A stretch of DNA of 64,000 nt from Sphingobacteriales bacterium (GCA_012270485.1 JAAXIF010000052.1:1-64000), one strand, 5' to 3'; positions 1 to 8,464 are shown, counted from the stretch's first letter. The notes: generated by a model from the letters alone, not told the origin. Program-made: numbers and translations.

Positions 1-46
1 CTTTACTCATGGCTATTTTAGGTTGTGGTAAACTGAAAATAACCAA

Positions 47-79
47 AAAGGAGGCTTTAATCGCCTCCTTTCTTTTTTT
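47..79. terminator. Bidirectional rho-independent terminator
   Basis: A GGAGGC/GCCTCC stem with a short loop is followed by a T run on the plus strand, and the A run before it gives a T run on the minus strand. It can end the minus-strand aminotransferase gene and whatever gene enters from the left. Bases 1-46 hold no complete gene. Confidence 0.75.
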
Positions 80-104
80 AAATTCAATTTTACCGGACAG
101 CAAT

Positions 105-145
105 GTTTTCAAATTACCACATTTTCAAATTTTCAAATTCATTAT
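105..145. repeat. Octamer word repeat abutting a stop codon
   Basis: The 8-nt word TTTTCAAA occurs three times in an 8-nt register (one intervening unit is TTACCACA). The block ends right at the stop codon of the minus-strand aminotransferase gene, so it is the first sequence of that transcript's 3' UTR. No clear inverted arm is present, so this is a one-armed member of the word-repeat elements seen elsewhere in the window. Confidence 0.6.
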
Positions 146-1279
146 CTAAACTCTCACCCCCTTCATTACTTCTATAAAGGTTCTCATCTCATCCATCGTT
201 CCAACACTGGCTCTTGCCCATTTACCATGAACATAATTGGAAGAACGCAAAAAGATATTTTTCTTCAGCATGTCTGCGGCGAAGTCGCCGGAATAATTCG
301 GGATAGGGAAGAAGAGAAAATTGGTGTATGATTTAATAACATCAACATTCATTTTTTTCAACTCTTGATAAGCATATTCCCTTGCAGCAGCATTTTTTTG
401 TTTACTCAGTTGATGCCATTCCGGATCTTTCAAACTTGCTAGCGCAGCACTCATAGACAAAGCAGAGATGGCAGCCTGGGTTCTGTTGAAATAATTATCC
501 GACAATGCTTTGATCAATGTTGCGTGACCAATCACCCAACCAATTCTCAATCCGGCCATTGCATGGATCTTAGAGAAAGTACCGATGATAAATACTTTAG
601 GATGTTTTTCGATGAGTTGCATCATGGATTCATTATCAGGGGCATCCAGAAAATCAATATATGCTTCATCCACTCCAACATAAGCTTTCTTGGAAGCCTC
701 TACACAAAAGTTCTTAAGAGAAGTAGGAGAAACAATCGTACTGCTTGGATTGGCCGGGTTACATACATACACAAGTTCTGTTTCATTGTCAACTTCTTTC
801 AACATAGCAGGCAGATCATGTTTTTGATCAGCCGTAAGCGGCACTTCCACTACTTTGTTTCCCAGCATTTTTGCAGTTGCGGGTAGTATGCCGAAAGTAG
901 GGTTGGCGGTCACTAATTTACCACGAAAATGACGAGGCAATAATCCCAATGCCTCACCGGAACCTGCGGTCACCAAAATTTGATCGGCATTCACACCATA
1001 ATAGTTGGCCAACTCTTTTTTAAAGTCTTTTAGATTGGCATGATTGTATTGATATCGATGCGCTTCACCCAAAGCACTGAGTAATGCTTCTCTTGCTTTA
1101 GGTGAAATACCATATGGATTTTCATTGGAGCTTAGATTGATCAACCCATCTGCCATACCGTAATTACGCAAGATACCTTCTTCATTGCCCAAACCAAAGG
1201 AAGGCAAACGAAGCCCCATACCCAATGCGGCCAGGGAACCAAATTTTAAAAGCTCACGACGATGAACAGAGGATGACAT
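146..1279 (-). CDS. Exported HisC-like PLP aminotransferase
   Basis: A 377-residue fold-type I aminotransferase related to histidinol-phosphate aminotransferase. Residues 1-30 look like a Tat signal: twin arginines at 7-8 in HRRELLKFG, then a hydrophobic stretch. The PLP site is visible: NPANPSS around 174-180, VDEAYIDF with D204, and the Schiff-base lysine K237 in TFSKIHAMAGLRIGW. A cytoplasmic HisC has no Tat leader, so this is probably a periplasmic paralogue acting on an unknown amino donor rather than the histidine-pathway enzyme, and no his genes are nearby. It is read alone; the next gene upstream on this strand (1388-1810) has its own terminator. Family is secure, substrate unknown. 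Confidence 0.9.
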   Translation of the reverse strand: MSSSVHRRELLKFGSLAALGMGLRLPSFGLGNEEGILRNYGMADGLINLSSNENPYGISPKAREALLSALGEAHRYQYNHANLKDFKKELANYYGVNADQILVTAGSGEALGLLPRHFRGKLVTANPTFGILPATAKMLGNKVVEVPLTADQKHDLPAMLKEVDNETELVYVCNPANPSSTIVSPTSLKNFCVEASKKAYVGVDEAYIDFLDAPDNESMMQLIEKHPKVFIIGTFSKIHAMAGLRIGWVIGHATLIKALSDNYFNRTQAAISALSMSAALASLKDPEWHQLSKQKNAAAREYAYQELKKMNVDVIKSYTNFLFFPIPNYSGDFAADMLKKNIFLRSSNYVHGKWARASVGTMDEMRTFIEVMKGVRV

Positions 1280-1340
1280 AAGGATTGATTTACTTTCCGA
1301 AAAATTACAACTTTCTCTTGATGAGATAAAATTTGATAAA

Positions 1341-1368
1341 AAAGCAGGCGATGATATGGCCTGCTTTT
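1341..1368 (-). terminator. Terminator after the NTF2-like gene
   Basis: The stem GCAGGC/GCCTGC with a 9-10 nt loop is followed on the minus strand by a run of six T. It lies about 20 nt past the stop of the gene at 1388-1810 and separates it from the aminotransferase gene. Confidence 0.8.
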
Positions 1369-1387
1369 GGTGATTATTGTCGAAAAC

Positions 1388-1810
1388 TTATTGTTTATTG
1401 ATCCTTGAGAAAATCTTACTTACGATTTTCCATTCACCATTGATCTTCACCATATTCATATAGTCATACATGATCACGGTTTCTGTTTCGATTTTGATCT
1501 TGGCATTGGCAGCGGTACCTTCTATATTCAAAGAAAGGATGCTGATACTTCTTTTTGGAGGAGTAGTATTGGCCTTCACGCGTGCAATATAATCTGCGAT
1601 GGGTACGTCTTTAAATTCGCCGGTACTAACGTCAGTATACTTCATGGTAGCACTGGGGTGAAAGGCTTTTTCTACTCGATCTCCCACACCACTCATATAG
1701 TTTTCTAAGCAAGCCCTGGCAGCAGCTTCATCAGAATTCTGTGCATAAATAGTGGTTTGTAAGAGACAAAAAAACAATGCCGTGAAAAGCATGCGTGTAA
1801 ATCGGTTCAT
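1388..1810 (-). CDS. Secreted NTF2-like (lumazine-binding family) protein
   Basis: A 140-residue protein with a Sec signal peptide (residues 1-23, ending in TTIYAQ) followed by one compact SnoaL/NTF2-like domain of the type annotated as putative lumazine-binding. The closing segment VKINGEWKIVSKIF is typical of the family. Such domains bind small ligands or act as orphan enzymes, and no catalytic residues can be assigned here. It stands as a single gene with its own terminator. Family assignment rests on overall pattern; function is unknown. Confidence 0.75.
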   Translation of the reverse strand: MNRFTRMLFTALFFCLLQTTIYAQNSDEAAARACLENYMSGVGDRVEKAFHPSATMKYTDVSTGEFKDVPIADYIARVKANTTPPKRSISILSLNIEGTAANAKIKIETETVIMYDYMNMVKINGEWKIVSKIFSRINKQ

Positions 1811-1940
1811 GTGTATGAATTTTAGAATGCCAATTTAGTGATGAGCCGGATGTAGATGTTTGTTAAAATGTGATGAGTGGTGAGAACAGGGAGTATGTAC
1901 CGTATCTATTGTTGCTTGTTCCTAGTTACTTATCTTTTTA

Positions 1941-2105
1941 CTATGGTTTGACTATGACTTCACTATGGATTCACTATGAAATGACTATGATTCTCTTATG
2001 ACTCTCTTATGACTGTCGTAACCCTCCGGTATCTCTGCCTTGACTTTATGGTAGCTTTATGGTGAAGTTGTCAGTACCTTGTCAGCCACCTGTCTTAGTA
2101 TTTTC
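1941..2105. repeat. 11-bp phased degenerate tandem array
   Basis: Seven consecutive units start with CTATG or TTATG exactly every 11 bp (ATG cores at 1943, 1954, 1965, 1976, 1987, 1998 and 2009). The 3' half of each unit varies (for example CTATGGATTCA and TTATGACTGTC). Weaker 11-bp phasing continues to about 2105 with units ending in TTATG or TTGTC/CTGTC. It sits in the 349-bp gene-free gap 1811-2159 between two minus-strand genes. I see no ORF and no clear hairpin. It accounts for most of the gap's non-random content. Confidence 0.7.
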
Positions 2106-2159
2106 TAGACATTTAATAGACCTTTTCATTATCATCAACCGCGACAGGTCATCATGATG

Positions 2160-2651
2160 TTAAGTATGCAACTCAATCATCCTGCAATTCTTCATTTCAC
2201 TCCCATCGATATCTAATCTTACCAATGTTCGTACTTTATGCCAACCTTGTTTTCCCGCAGCACCCGGATTAATATGCAGACAATTCAATACATCATCATA
2301 CATCACTTTCAAAATATGTGAGTGTCCGGAAATGAATAGCTGTGGTTTGTGTTGTTGTATCAAGGGCTTGGACCGACTATTGTATTTAGGGGGGTAGCCA
2401 CCAATATGCAACATCATCACATGCACTTCTTCACAAGTCCATTCCAGTAGTTCGGGATAATAAGCGCGAATATCTTGTCCATCAATATTTCCATACACCC
2501 CTCTCAGGGGGTTAAAAGAACGGAGTTGTTCTGCCAATGCATCATTGCCAAAATCACCGGCGTGCCAGATCTCATCACATTCTTCAAAGTGTCGAAATAC
2601 GGCCTCATCCAAAAAACCATGGGTATCTGATAGAATCCCTATTTTCTTCAT
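2160..2651 (-). CDS. YfcE/MJ0936-type metallophosphoesterase
   Basis: A small calcineurin-like phosphodiesterase. All family blocks are present in order: GILSDTHG near the N terminus, WHAGDFGND, VYGNID, FISGHSHILKV and NPGAAG. These supply the Asp/His/Asn ligands of the two-metal site. The chosen start gives MKKIGILSDTHG, the usual family N terminus; an in-frame ATG 18 nt further upstream adds six residues and is less likely. The length (about 163 residues) is normal for the family. It probably cleaves a phosphodiester or phosphomonoester in the cytoplasm; the physiological substrate cannot be read from sequence. Confidence 0.88.
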   Translation of the reverse strand: MKKIGILSDTHGFLDEAVFRHFEECDEIWHAGDFGNDALAEQLRSFNPLRGVYGNIDGQDIRAYYPELLEWTCEEVHVMMLHIGGYPPKYNSRSKPLIQQHKPQLFISGHSHILKVMYDDVLNCLHINPGAAGKQGWHKVRTLVRLDIDGSEMKNCRMIELHT

Positions 2652-2686
2652 AAACTTTACTAATTTCACCTTAGCAATTGCAACCT

Positions 2687-2782
2687 ATGCCATTTAAACG
2701 AAATTTTACTTACTGGATCGATAAACGCAGATGGAAATATTATTTCCTCATGCTCTCTCTGACCTTGGTCGAAAACAAGTAA
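2687..2782 (+). CDS. Possible 31-residue basic small protein
   Basis: An ATG-initiated ORF of 31 codons encoding a basic, aromatic-rich peptide (starts MPFKRNFTYWID, then a KRRWKYYF cluster and a short hydrophobic stretch). It is divergent from the phosphoesterase gene and upstream of homogentisate dioxygenase. Bacteroidota often carry tiny conserved basic proteins of this sort, but I cannot match it to a family and it could be chance. Confidence 0.3.
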   Translation: MPFKRNFTYWIDKRRWKYYFLMLSLTLVENK

Positions 2783-2850
2783 CGTAATTGAGAAGATTGT
2801 TACACCTTGTACCTTGTCTCTTCATTCTTTATTCTTAAACGAAGTTTTTT

Positions 2851-4008
2851 ATGCCACACTATCATACATTGGGTCGCATCCCACATAAACGTCATACCCA
2901 GTTTCGTAAAGACGATGGTTCTCTATTTTCAGAACAACTGTTTTCAACTGAAGGTTTTAGTAATGATTATTCATTGCTCTATCATCATTACCCACCCACT
3001 CAGATCATTCATACCGATGAGCCGGTAAACGTACAGCCACGTGTTGCCGAAGAAAAAATGCTCAAACATCGCAGCTTTGAAGGGTTTCATATCAAGCCTG
3101 AAGCAGATTATCTCAAAAGCAGAAAGTCGGTGTTAGTGAATAATGATTGTCATATTGTATTGGCTGCGCCAAAAGAAAGTATGAAAGATTATTTCTACAA
3201 AAATGCTGACGCAGATGAAATGATCTTTGTGCATGAAGGCAGTGGAGTGCTCATCACACAATATGGACAAATCACTTTTGCATATGGAGATTATCTGGTG
3301 ATACCAAGGGGTACTATTTATCAGATCAAATTTGATACAGCTGATAATCGTTTATTCATAGTCGAAAGTTTTAGTCCGATCCGCTATCCCAAACGTTATG
3401 TCAGCAAATACGGGCAACTACTGGAACATTCACCTTACTGTGAACGCGATATCAGAACACCGCAACAACTGTTGACATTTGACGAAGCCGGCGATTTTTT
3501 GATTCAAACCAAGAAAAAAGGAATCCTGTACGGACTTCACTATGCACATCATCCTTTCGATGTAGTAGGATGGGATGGGTATTGTTATCCTTTTGCATTC
3601 AGCATTCATGATTTTGAACCGATTACCGGCCGTGTGCATCTACCACCACCGGTGCACCAAACTTTTGAAGCACACAATTTTGTGGTATGTAGTTTTTGTC
3701 CGAGGTTATATGACTATCATCCTGATGCCATACCCGCCCCATACAACCATAGCAATATAGATAGTGATGAAGTATTGTATTATGTAGATGGTGATTTTAT
3801 GAGCCGCAAAAATGTGACCAGAGGAATGATCACGCTTCATCCCGCAGGTATACCGCATGGTCCACATCCAGGTGCTGTAGAGAAAAGCATTGGTAAAAAA
3901 GAAACACAGGAATTAGCGGTTATGGTAGATACTTTTCATCCCCTACAACTAACCGTAGAAGCTTTGGAAATAGAAAATCCGGGGTATACGATGAGTTGGG
4001 CGGAATGA
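2851..4008 (+). CDS. hmgA: Homogentisate 1,2-dioxygenase
   Basis: A 385-residue cupin enzyme that opens the ring of homogentisate to maleylacetoacetate in tyrosine/phenylalanine breakdown. The N terminus MPHYHTLGRIPHKRHTQ and the cupin-like C-terminal half match the family. Candidate iron ligands are H300 and E307 (NHSNIDSDEV) and H336 in LHPAGIPHGPHPG. It is shorter than the roughly 430-residue mammalian form, as many bacterial members are. The usual partner, 4-hydroxyphenylpyruvate dioxygenase, is not in this window, so the pathway is not clustered here. An AT-rich heptad hairpin starts seven bases after the stop. Confidence 0.9.
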   Translation: MPHYHTLGRIPHKRHTQFRKDDGSLFSEQLFSTEGFSNDYSLLYHHYPPTQIIHTDEPVNVQPRVAEEKMLKHRSFEGFHIKPEADYLKSRKSVLVNNDCHIVLAAPKESMKDYFYKNADADEMIFVHEGSGVLITQYGQITFAYGDYLVIPRGTIYQIKFDTADNRLFIVESFSPIRYPKRYVSKYGQLLEHSPYCERDIRTPQQLLTFDEAGDFLIQTKKKGILYGLHYAHHPFDVVGWDGYCYPFAFSIHDFEPITGRVHLPPPVHQTFEAHNFVVCSFCPRLYDYHPDAIPAPYNHSNIDSDEVLYYVDGDFMSRKNVTRGMITLHPAGIPHGPHPGAVEKSIGKKETQELAVMVDTFHPLQLTVEALEIENPGYTMSWAE

Positions 4009-4014
4009 TTTGAT

Positions 4015-4108
4015 AAAGTCAAAAATCAAAATTCAAAAGTTAAAAAAGTGAGGGGCTATCATAACTTTTAATTTTTAACTTTTGAATTTTGACTTTTTAA
4101 TTTTTACT
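4015..4108. repeat. Heptad-word hairpin after hmgA
   Basis: Left arm 4015-4048 is built from A-rich 7-mers such as AAAAATC and AAAATTC. After a loop near 4049-4062 the right arm 4063-4108 is a run of about seven 7-mers such as AACTTTT and GAATTTT. The arms are imperfectly complementary. It begins 7 nt past the hmgA stop and ends 7 nt before the next start codon, so it fills the intergenic space. Confidence 0.75.
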
Positions 4109-4115
4109 TTAAGAG

Positions 4116-4496
4116 ATGAAATCCTACCCAGATATCGACACCTACATCCAAGATTTTCCTGCGGATAAGCAGAAGCTGTTAAGAACCATGCGTACTACGA
4201 TTCAGAAGGCGGCGCCTAAGGCAGTGGAGAAGATCAGTTATGGGATGCCTTGTTTTTATCAGGAGGGGAATTTGGTGTATTTCGCAGCCATGAAAAACCA
4301 TATTGGGTTTTATCCGTCTTCTTCCGGGGTGGCGAATTTTCAGGAGGAGTTAAAGCCTTATCATACATCAAAAGGTGCCATACAATTTCCGTTAGATAAG
4401 CCCTTGCCTTTGAAATTAATTTCCACGATTGTAAAATTTAGGGTCTTGGAAAACGAACAAAAAGCCACCTCAAAAAAGAAATCCCCAATAAGATAA
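4116..4496 (+). CDS. DUF1801 (YdhG-like) protein
   Basis: A 126-residue cytoplasmic protein of the DUF1801 family. The signature block is present: VEKISYGMPCFYQEGNLVYF, then HIGFYPSSSG and SKGAIQFPLDKPLP. Some relatives have been described as iron chaperones or frataxin-like folds, but the biochemical role is not established, and I claim only the family. The C-terminal tail is lysine-rich. It is flanked on both sides by word-repeat hairpins. Confidence 0.85.
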   Translation: MKSYPDIDTYIQDFPADKQKLLRTMRTTIQKAAPKAVEKISYGMPCFYQEGNLVYFAAMKNHIGFYPSSSGVANFQEELKPYHTSKGAIQFPLDKPLPLKLISTIVKFRVLENEQKATSKKKSPIR

Positions 4497-4499
4497 TAC

Positions 4500-4568
4500 T
4501 TCAGTGTCCTTCAGTGCTTTCAGTGGCAATCAAAAATGTTGCCACTAAAGACACAGAAATGCACAGAA
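4500..4568. repeat. Word-repeat hairpin, 9-10 nt period
   Basis: Left arm 4500-4529 carries TTCAGTG three times at 9-10 nt spacing. Right arm 4539-4568 carries ACACAGAAA and GCACAGAA. The arms pair at about 22 of 30 positions around a 9-nt loop, tightest at the inner AGTGGCAA/TTGCCACT. It begins 4 nt after the stop of the DUF1801 gene. The lexical style (CACTAAAGACACAG) resembles a repeat type I recall from many unrelated environmental genomes. Confidence 0.7.
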
Positions 4569-4641
4569 AAAAGCAGTATTCCAGAGTCTTTTTTTTGAAT
4601 TCAAAAATTCCTTAACTTATGCTCCTAAAACTAATTGCCAT

Positions 4642-5046
4642 ATGATTAAATTCAGCGACATCAAAATCGGCGACTATGTAATGGCGGAGTATGAAGGAAA
4701 AATGTGGGAAGGAGAAGTAGTTCGCCTGAACGGAGACGAAAAACAGATTTGTGTTCAAACCGATGTACAGGAATTCTGGTTCAGTCAGGATCAACTTTAT
4801 CCGATTCCATTAAATGAAGACACCCTGCTGAAGCTCAGTTTTGCCAAACAGCCCAATGATGATGGTTCAGTAAAATATATGAAAGGATCTTTTCGTATTG
4901 TAACGCCCAAGGCAGGTGATTTTTCACAAATGGAAATGTGGTATCGGGAAGACAGAAGACATAATCCCAATGTTCATTTTGTACACCAGTTACAGAATCA
5001 CTACTTGGATATGACGAAGATTCATTTGACCAATTCTCCCATGTAA
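4642..5046 (+). CDS. Conserved hypothetical, SH3-like N-terminal part
   Basis: A 134-residue soluble protein with no signal peptide or membrane segment. The first 60 residues (KIGDYVMAEYEGKMWEGEVVRLN...) have the alternating pattern of a small beta-barrel of SH3/Tudor type, followed by an acidic/aromatic half with HNPNVHFVHQLQN. I recognise the general type as lineage-specific in Chitinophagaceae-like genomes but cannot give a function. It is followed closely by a strong terminator, so it is the last gene of its transcript. Confidence 0.7.
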   Translation: MIKFSDIKIGDYVMAEYEGKMWEGEVVRLNGDEKQICVQTDVQEFWFSQDQLYPIPLNEDTLLKLSFAKQPNDDGSVKYMKGSFRIVTPKAGDFSQMEMWYREDRRHNPNVHFVHQLQNHYLDMTKIHLTNSPM

Positions 5047-5053
5047 TATTTTT

Positions 5054-5085
5054 AACCACAGAAGGTCTTTTGATCTTCTGTGGTT
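5054..5085 (+). terminator. Terminator-like hairpin
   Basis: A perfect 11-bp stem AACCACAGAAG/CTTCTGTGGTT with a 10-nt loop lies 8 nt past the stop at 5046. The following bases are only moderately T-rich. Confidence 0.65.
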
Positions 5086-5140
5086 CTTCAACACATCTCA
5101 GAATAAATGGATTACGTATCTTGGTTGTAAATCCATATAC

Positions 5141-7933
5141 ATGCGCTCGCCGGTTGTTTTATTTTTCCTTTTTTTAACGAGTTCCTTATTCGCCCAACGT
5201 TTTGGAGGGAATCCTATTTCTCAGAAATGGAAGCAGATTGATACTGATACCGTTCGTGTTGTGTTTCCTGCCGGACAAGAGCAGCAGGCCGTAAAGATTG
5301 CTAGTATCATTCATGGCTTACAGCAAAGAAATAGTAACAGCTTGGGAAGCTCATTGCGTAAAGTGAGTATGGTATTGCAACACAGAACACTGATATCTAA
5401 TGGATATGTTGGACTAGCCCCTTTCAGAAGTGAATTGTACACAACTGCACCACAAAACGCATTCAATTTGGGTGCTGCAGACTGGCTCAGCAATCTGGCC
5501 ATTCATGAATTCAGACATGTACAGCAATACAGCAATTTCAATAGAGGATTATCAAAATTGGCATCATTGATATTGGGTGAAGAAGGACAGGCTGTTGCGA
5601 ATGCCACTAGTATTCCCGATTGGTTCTTTGAAGGTGATGCCGTGTATACCGAAACGCAGTTTACCAGACAGGGAAGAGGAAGTCTGCCGAAATTTTTCAG
5701 TGCATATCAATCCTTGCATTTCGCGAACAAACAATATAGCTACATGAAACTGCGGAATGGATCACTACGTCATTTTGTGCCGGATCATTATGATCTGGGT
5801 TATTTATTGGTTGCATACGGGAGAAAAAAATATGGTAATGACCTCTGGCAAAAAGTAACGGATGATGCAGCGAGATTCAAACCGTTGATTTATCCTTTTC
5901 AGGGAGCTGTGAAAAAACATACCGGTATTCCGTTTTCAACATTTGTTGATGATGCATTGAATTTTTATCGATCACAATGGATAAGTGCTTCTTCAGAACC
6001 TACATGGCTCACTGCTGTTGAAAAGAATAATGTAATCAACTATCAGTTTCCGTATTTAATGGAAGATGGTTCAGTCATTACTTTGTATAACAGCTACTCA
6101 CAGATACCTGTGTTCTTGAAACTGAAGGAAGATGGTAGTTCAGAAAAGATAGCTGTGCGAGATATTGCAATAGATCCTTATTTCAGCTATCGCGATCAGC
6201 ATATTCTTTACACGGCTTATCAACCTGATGTTCGCTGGGGAAATGTGGAGTATCACTCATTGAAATTGCTTGATTTGAATACCGGGACTTCGAAAACAAT
6301 CAAAACACAAACACGGCTATTCTCTCCTGATCTATCAACAGATAAAATGAAATTAGTTGCAGTTGCTATGGATGAATCAGGCGGTAGTACATTGATACGA
6401 ACTGATTTATCAGATGCGAAATTCGATACCATTCTCACCCAAAAAGATATTGTTTTTTCCTATCCTCGATTCTCAAAGAATGATCAAGGATTGTATGTGG
6501 TGGAAAGGATGAAAAACGGAGATATGGGTATTATTTGGAGCAACTTCACCGGTCAACAATCACGTGAAATACTCAAGCCTACCAATCGAATCATTGGATT
6601 CTTGCACATACAGGGCGATACGTTGTTATTCAGTACCACACATGCGGGAAGAGATGAATTGTGGGCAATCATTGATAAGCCAGACCATCCGGAACCATAT
6701 CGCTTGGCTTCTTTTCCAACAGGTATTTATCAAGGCGTCATCAATAAGGCTGGGAAGGTGATTGCTTCTACCTTCACGGCAGATGGGTATCGGTTGGCTT
6801 CTTTTCAACCCTTATGGGAGAAAGTAAAGAATGAAGATGCATTGAAGCCTTTGTATATCGATCATTCCATTCAACAATCTATTACAGGCAATGCATTGAA
6901 AGTTGCTGGTAATTATCCGGTGACTAACTATAAAAGATCGTTTCAATTGTTAAATATCCATAGCTGGCGTCCTTATTATGATCGTCCGGAGTATTCCTTC
7001 ACGTTATATGGACAAAATGTATTGAATACTTTTTCTTCAGAGTTGGCATATACATTTAACGAGAACGAAAGGAGCCATAGAATCAGTTATGATGGAGCGT
7101 ATGGAGGTACTTATTTGCAACCGGTTTTTGGTGCTTCGCAAACCTGGCAGCGTTCTTTCCGACTGAATAGGGATACTTTGTTCCAGTGGAATTTATGGGA
7201 AGCTTATGCCGGGTTGAGACTGCCCTTTAACTTTACCGGAGGTAAACAATTCCGGAACCTGACTTTGCAAGCAACCTTGAACAGAAGTGCTGTGCGTTGG
7301 ACCGGGATCGCGAAGAATATATTCAGAGATGCGAACTTTAATTATGTGGATCTTCGCTTATTCTATGCCGCACAAATTCAAAGGGCGGTTCAACATATTT
7401 TTCCGAGATGGGGACAAAGTTTTCAAACCCGTTATCGGCAAACATTCGGTGATGCCCGTGCTTGGCAAATGTTGGTGAGTGGTACTTTGTATCTACCCGG
7501 TTTACATCGCAATCATAATCTGGTACTTACCGGCGCTATTCAGAGCAGGGATACTTTAAACCAATTCAATTTTTCGGACAATTTCCCTTTTTCAAGAGGC
7601 TATACCGCCATCAATTTACCTCGGATGTACAAGTTGGGTGTGAATTATCATTTCCCGATTGCTTATCCGGATTGGGGTTTTGGGCAATTGGTATATTTCC
7701 AGCGCTTGCGGCTGAACGCTTTTTATGATCTATCGGTGGGAAAGAGTCTACGCACCGGACGACAATTCAATTTTGGCACTTTGGGAGGGGAACTCTTCTT
7801 TGATACCCGTTGGTGGAACCAAGAACCTGTAACTTTTGGCTTCCGGTATAGTAGGCTGCTGGATCAGCAGTTGGTAGGGGGTGCTAGGGTGAATTATTGG
7901 GAAATTATTCTGCCGGTAGCCCTGTTCAGATAG
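5141..7933 (+). CDS. Exported zincin-propeller-barrel protein
   Basis: A 930-residue protein with a Sec signal peptide (1-19, ending LFAQ). An HExxH zinc motif is seen as HEFRH at 122-126, and WFFEG at about 162-165 could supply the glutamate third ligand, the arrangement of peptidase-MA-like gluzincins. Residues about 290-600 show repeated beta-propeller-like strands (FSYPRFSKNDQGLYVVERMKNG). The last 330 residues are rich in alternating aromatic strands and end in F-R, typical of an outer-membrane barrel. I infer an outer-membrane protein with a periplasmic peptidase-like domain. Whether it is catalytically active is unknown. It is a single gene; a TATCTTGG box about 25 nt upstream may be its -7 element. 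Confidence 0.75.
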   Translation: MRSPVVLFFLFLTSSLFAQRFGGNPISQKWKQIDTDTVRVVFPAGQEQQAVKIASIIHGLQQRNSNSLGSSLRKVSMVLQHRTLISNGYVGLAPFRSELYTTAPQNAFNLGAADWLSNLAIHEFRHVQQYSNFNRGLSKLASLILGEEGQAVANATSIPDWFFEGDAVYTETQFTRQGRGSLPKFFSAYQSLHFANKQYSYMKLRNGSLRHFVPDHYDLGYLLVAYGRKKYGNDLWQKVTDDAARFKPLIYPFQGAVKKHTGIPFSTFVDDALNFYRSQWISASSEPTWLTAVEKNNVINYQFPYLMEDGSVITLYNSYSQIPVFLKLKEDGSSEKIAVRDIAIDPYFSYRDQHILYTAYQPDVRWGNVEYHSLKLLDLNTGTSKTIKTQTRLFSPDLSTDKMKLVAVAMDESGGSTLIRTDLSDAKFDTILTQKDIVFSYPRFSKNDQGLYVVERMKNGDMGIIWSNFTGQQSREILKPTNRIIGFLHIQGDTLLFSTTHAGRDELWAIIDKPDHPEPYRLASFPTGIYQGVINKAGKVIASTFTADGYRLASFQPLWEKVKNEDALKPLYIDHSIQQSITGNALKVAGNYPVTNYKRSFQLLNIHSWRPYYDRPEYSFTLYGQNVLNTFSSELAYTFNENERSHRISYDGAYGGTYLQPVFGASQTWQRSFRLNRDTLFQWNLWEAYAGLRLPFNFTGGKQFRNLTLQATLNRSAVRWTGIAKNIFRDANFNYVDLRLFYAAQIQRAVQHIFPRWGQSFQTRYRQTFGDARAWQMLVSGTLYLPGLHRNHNLVLTGAIQSRDTLNQFNFSDNFPFSRGYTAINLPRMYKLGVNYHFPIAYPDWGFGQLVYFQRLRLNAFYDLSVGKSLRTGRQFNFGTLGGELFFDTRWWNQEPVTFGFRYSRLLDQQLVGGARVNYWEIILPVALFR

Positions 7934-8037
7934 CGTATATTTGCCTTTATAAGGGGTTCAGGGTCATTATTTTACCCTATTTTCCACAAAAATGGGAATT
8001 TTTTCCCCGAAATTTTCATATTTCCATTGCAATCTAA

Positions 8038-8045
8038 TATCTTTG
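8038..8045 (+). promoter_or_regulatory. -7 element upstream of infA
   Basis: TATCTTTG matches the Bacteroidota -7 consensus TAnnTTTG and lies 16 nt before the infA start codon. No good TTTG is found 19-20 nt further upstream; only a T-rich TTTTC is there. A second candidate, TATATTTG, lies at 7936-7943 just past the previous stop codon. Confidence 0.55.
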
Positions 8046-8061
8046 CAGCCCCAAAAATAGT

Positions 8062-8280
8062 ATGTCGAAACAACCGTTGATTAAACAAGATGGAGTAATT
8101 CTGGAAGCACTGAGCAATGCTATGTTCCGTGTTAAGTTAGAAAATGGTCATGAAATTCTGGCCACCATCTCAGGTAAAATGAGGATGCATTACATCAGAA
8201 TTCTGCCTGGTGATAAAGTGGGAGTAGAGATGAGTCCATACGATTTGAGCAGGGGAAGAATTATTTTCAGGTATAAGTAA
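8062..8280 (+). CDS. infA: Translation initiation factor IF-1
   Basis: At 72 residues this is the standard IF-1 length, a single S1-like OB fold that binds the ribosomal A site during initiation. Diagnostic stretches are [24 protein letters not shown] and the C-terminal GRIIFRYK, with [22 protein letters not shown] between them. It is the first gene of the infA-rpmJ-rpsM-rpsK-rpsD-rpoA-rplQ cluster. Confidence 0.97.
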   Translation: MSKQPLIKQDGVILEALSNAMFRVKLENGHEILATISGKMRMHYIRILPGDKVGVEMSPYDLSRGRIIFRYK

Positions 8281-8306
8281 ATCATTTGCAGAACGCTGAC
8301 GGCATG

Positions 8307-8334
8307 AGCTGGAAGCCGGAAGCAGTAAAGCGAT
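8307..8334. repeat. Heptad-word remnant, infA-rpmJ junction
   Basis: Four consecutive 7-nt units beginning AGC or AAGC (for example AGCTGGA and AGCCGGA) lie between infA and rpmJ. The vocabulary resembles that of the elements at 11339 and 57966. There is no inverted arm, so it may be a decayed or one-armed copy. Confidence 0.4.
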
Positions 8335-8347
8335 AAATAATAAAGCA

Positions 8348-8464
8348 ATGAAAGTCAGAGCTTCGATCAAAAAGCGTAGTGCAGATTGCAAGATCGTGAA
8401 GAGGAAGGGCAAATTGTACGTGATCAACAAGAAAAATCCCCGCTATAAGCAGCGTCAGGGATAA
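8348..8464 (+). CDS. rpmJ: 50S ribosomal protein L36
   Basis: A 38-residue basic protein starting [19 protein letters not shown] and ending NPRYKQRQG, clear family features of L36. The zinc-ligand pattern is reduced: only one cysteine (C14) is visible, so this is the non-zinc (C-minus) type. It sits between infA and rpsM as in most bacteria. Confidence 0.95.
   Translation: MKVRASIKKRSADCKIVKRKGKLYVINKKNPRYKQRQG

Noticed and set aside
524..886. 120-codon plus-strand ORF
   Set aside because: Antisense to the aminotransferase gene over its PLP-site region.
1941..2105. CRISPR array
   Set aside because: Units are 11 bp, contiguous and degenerate with no spacers, and there are no cas genes.
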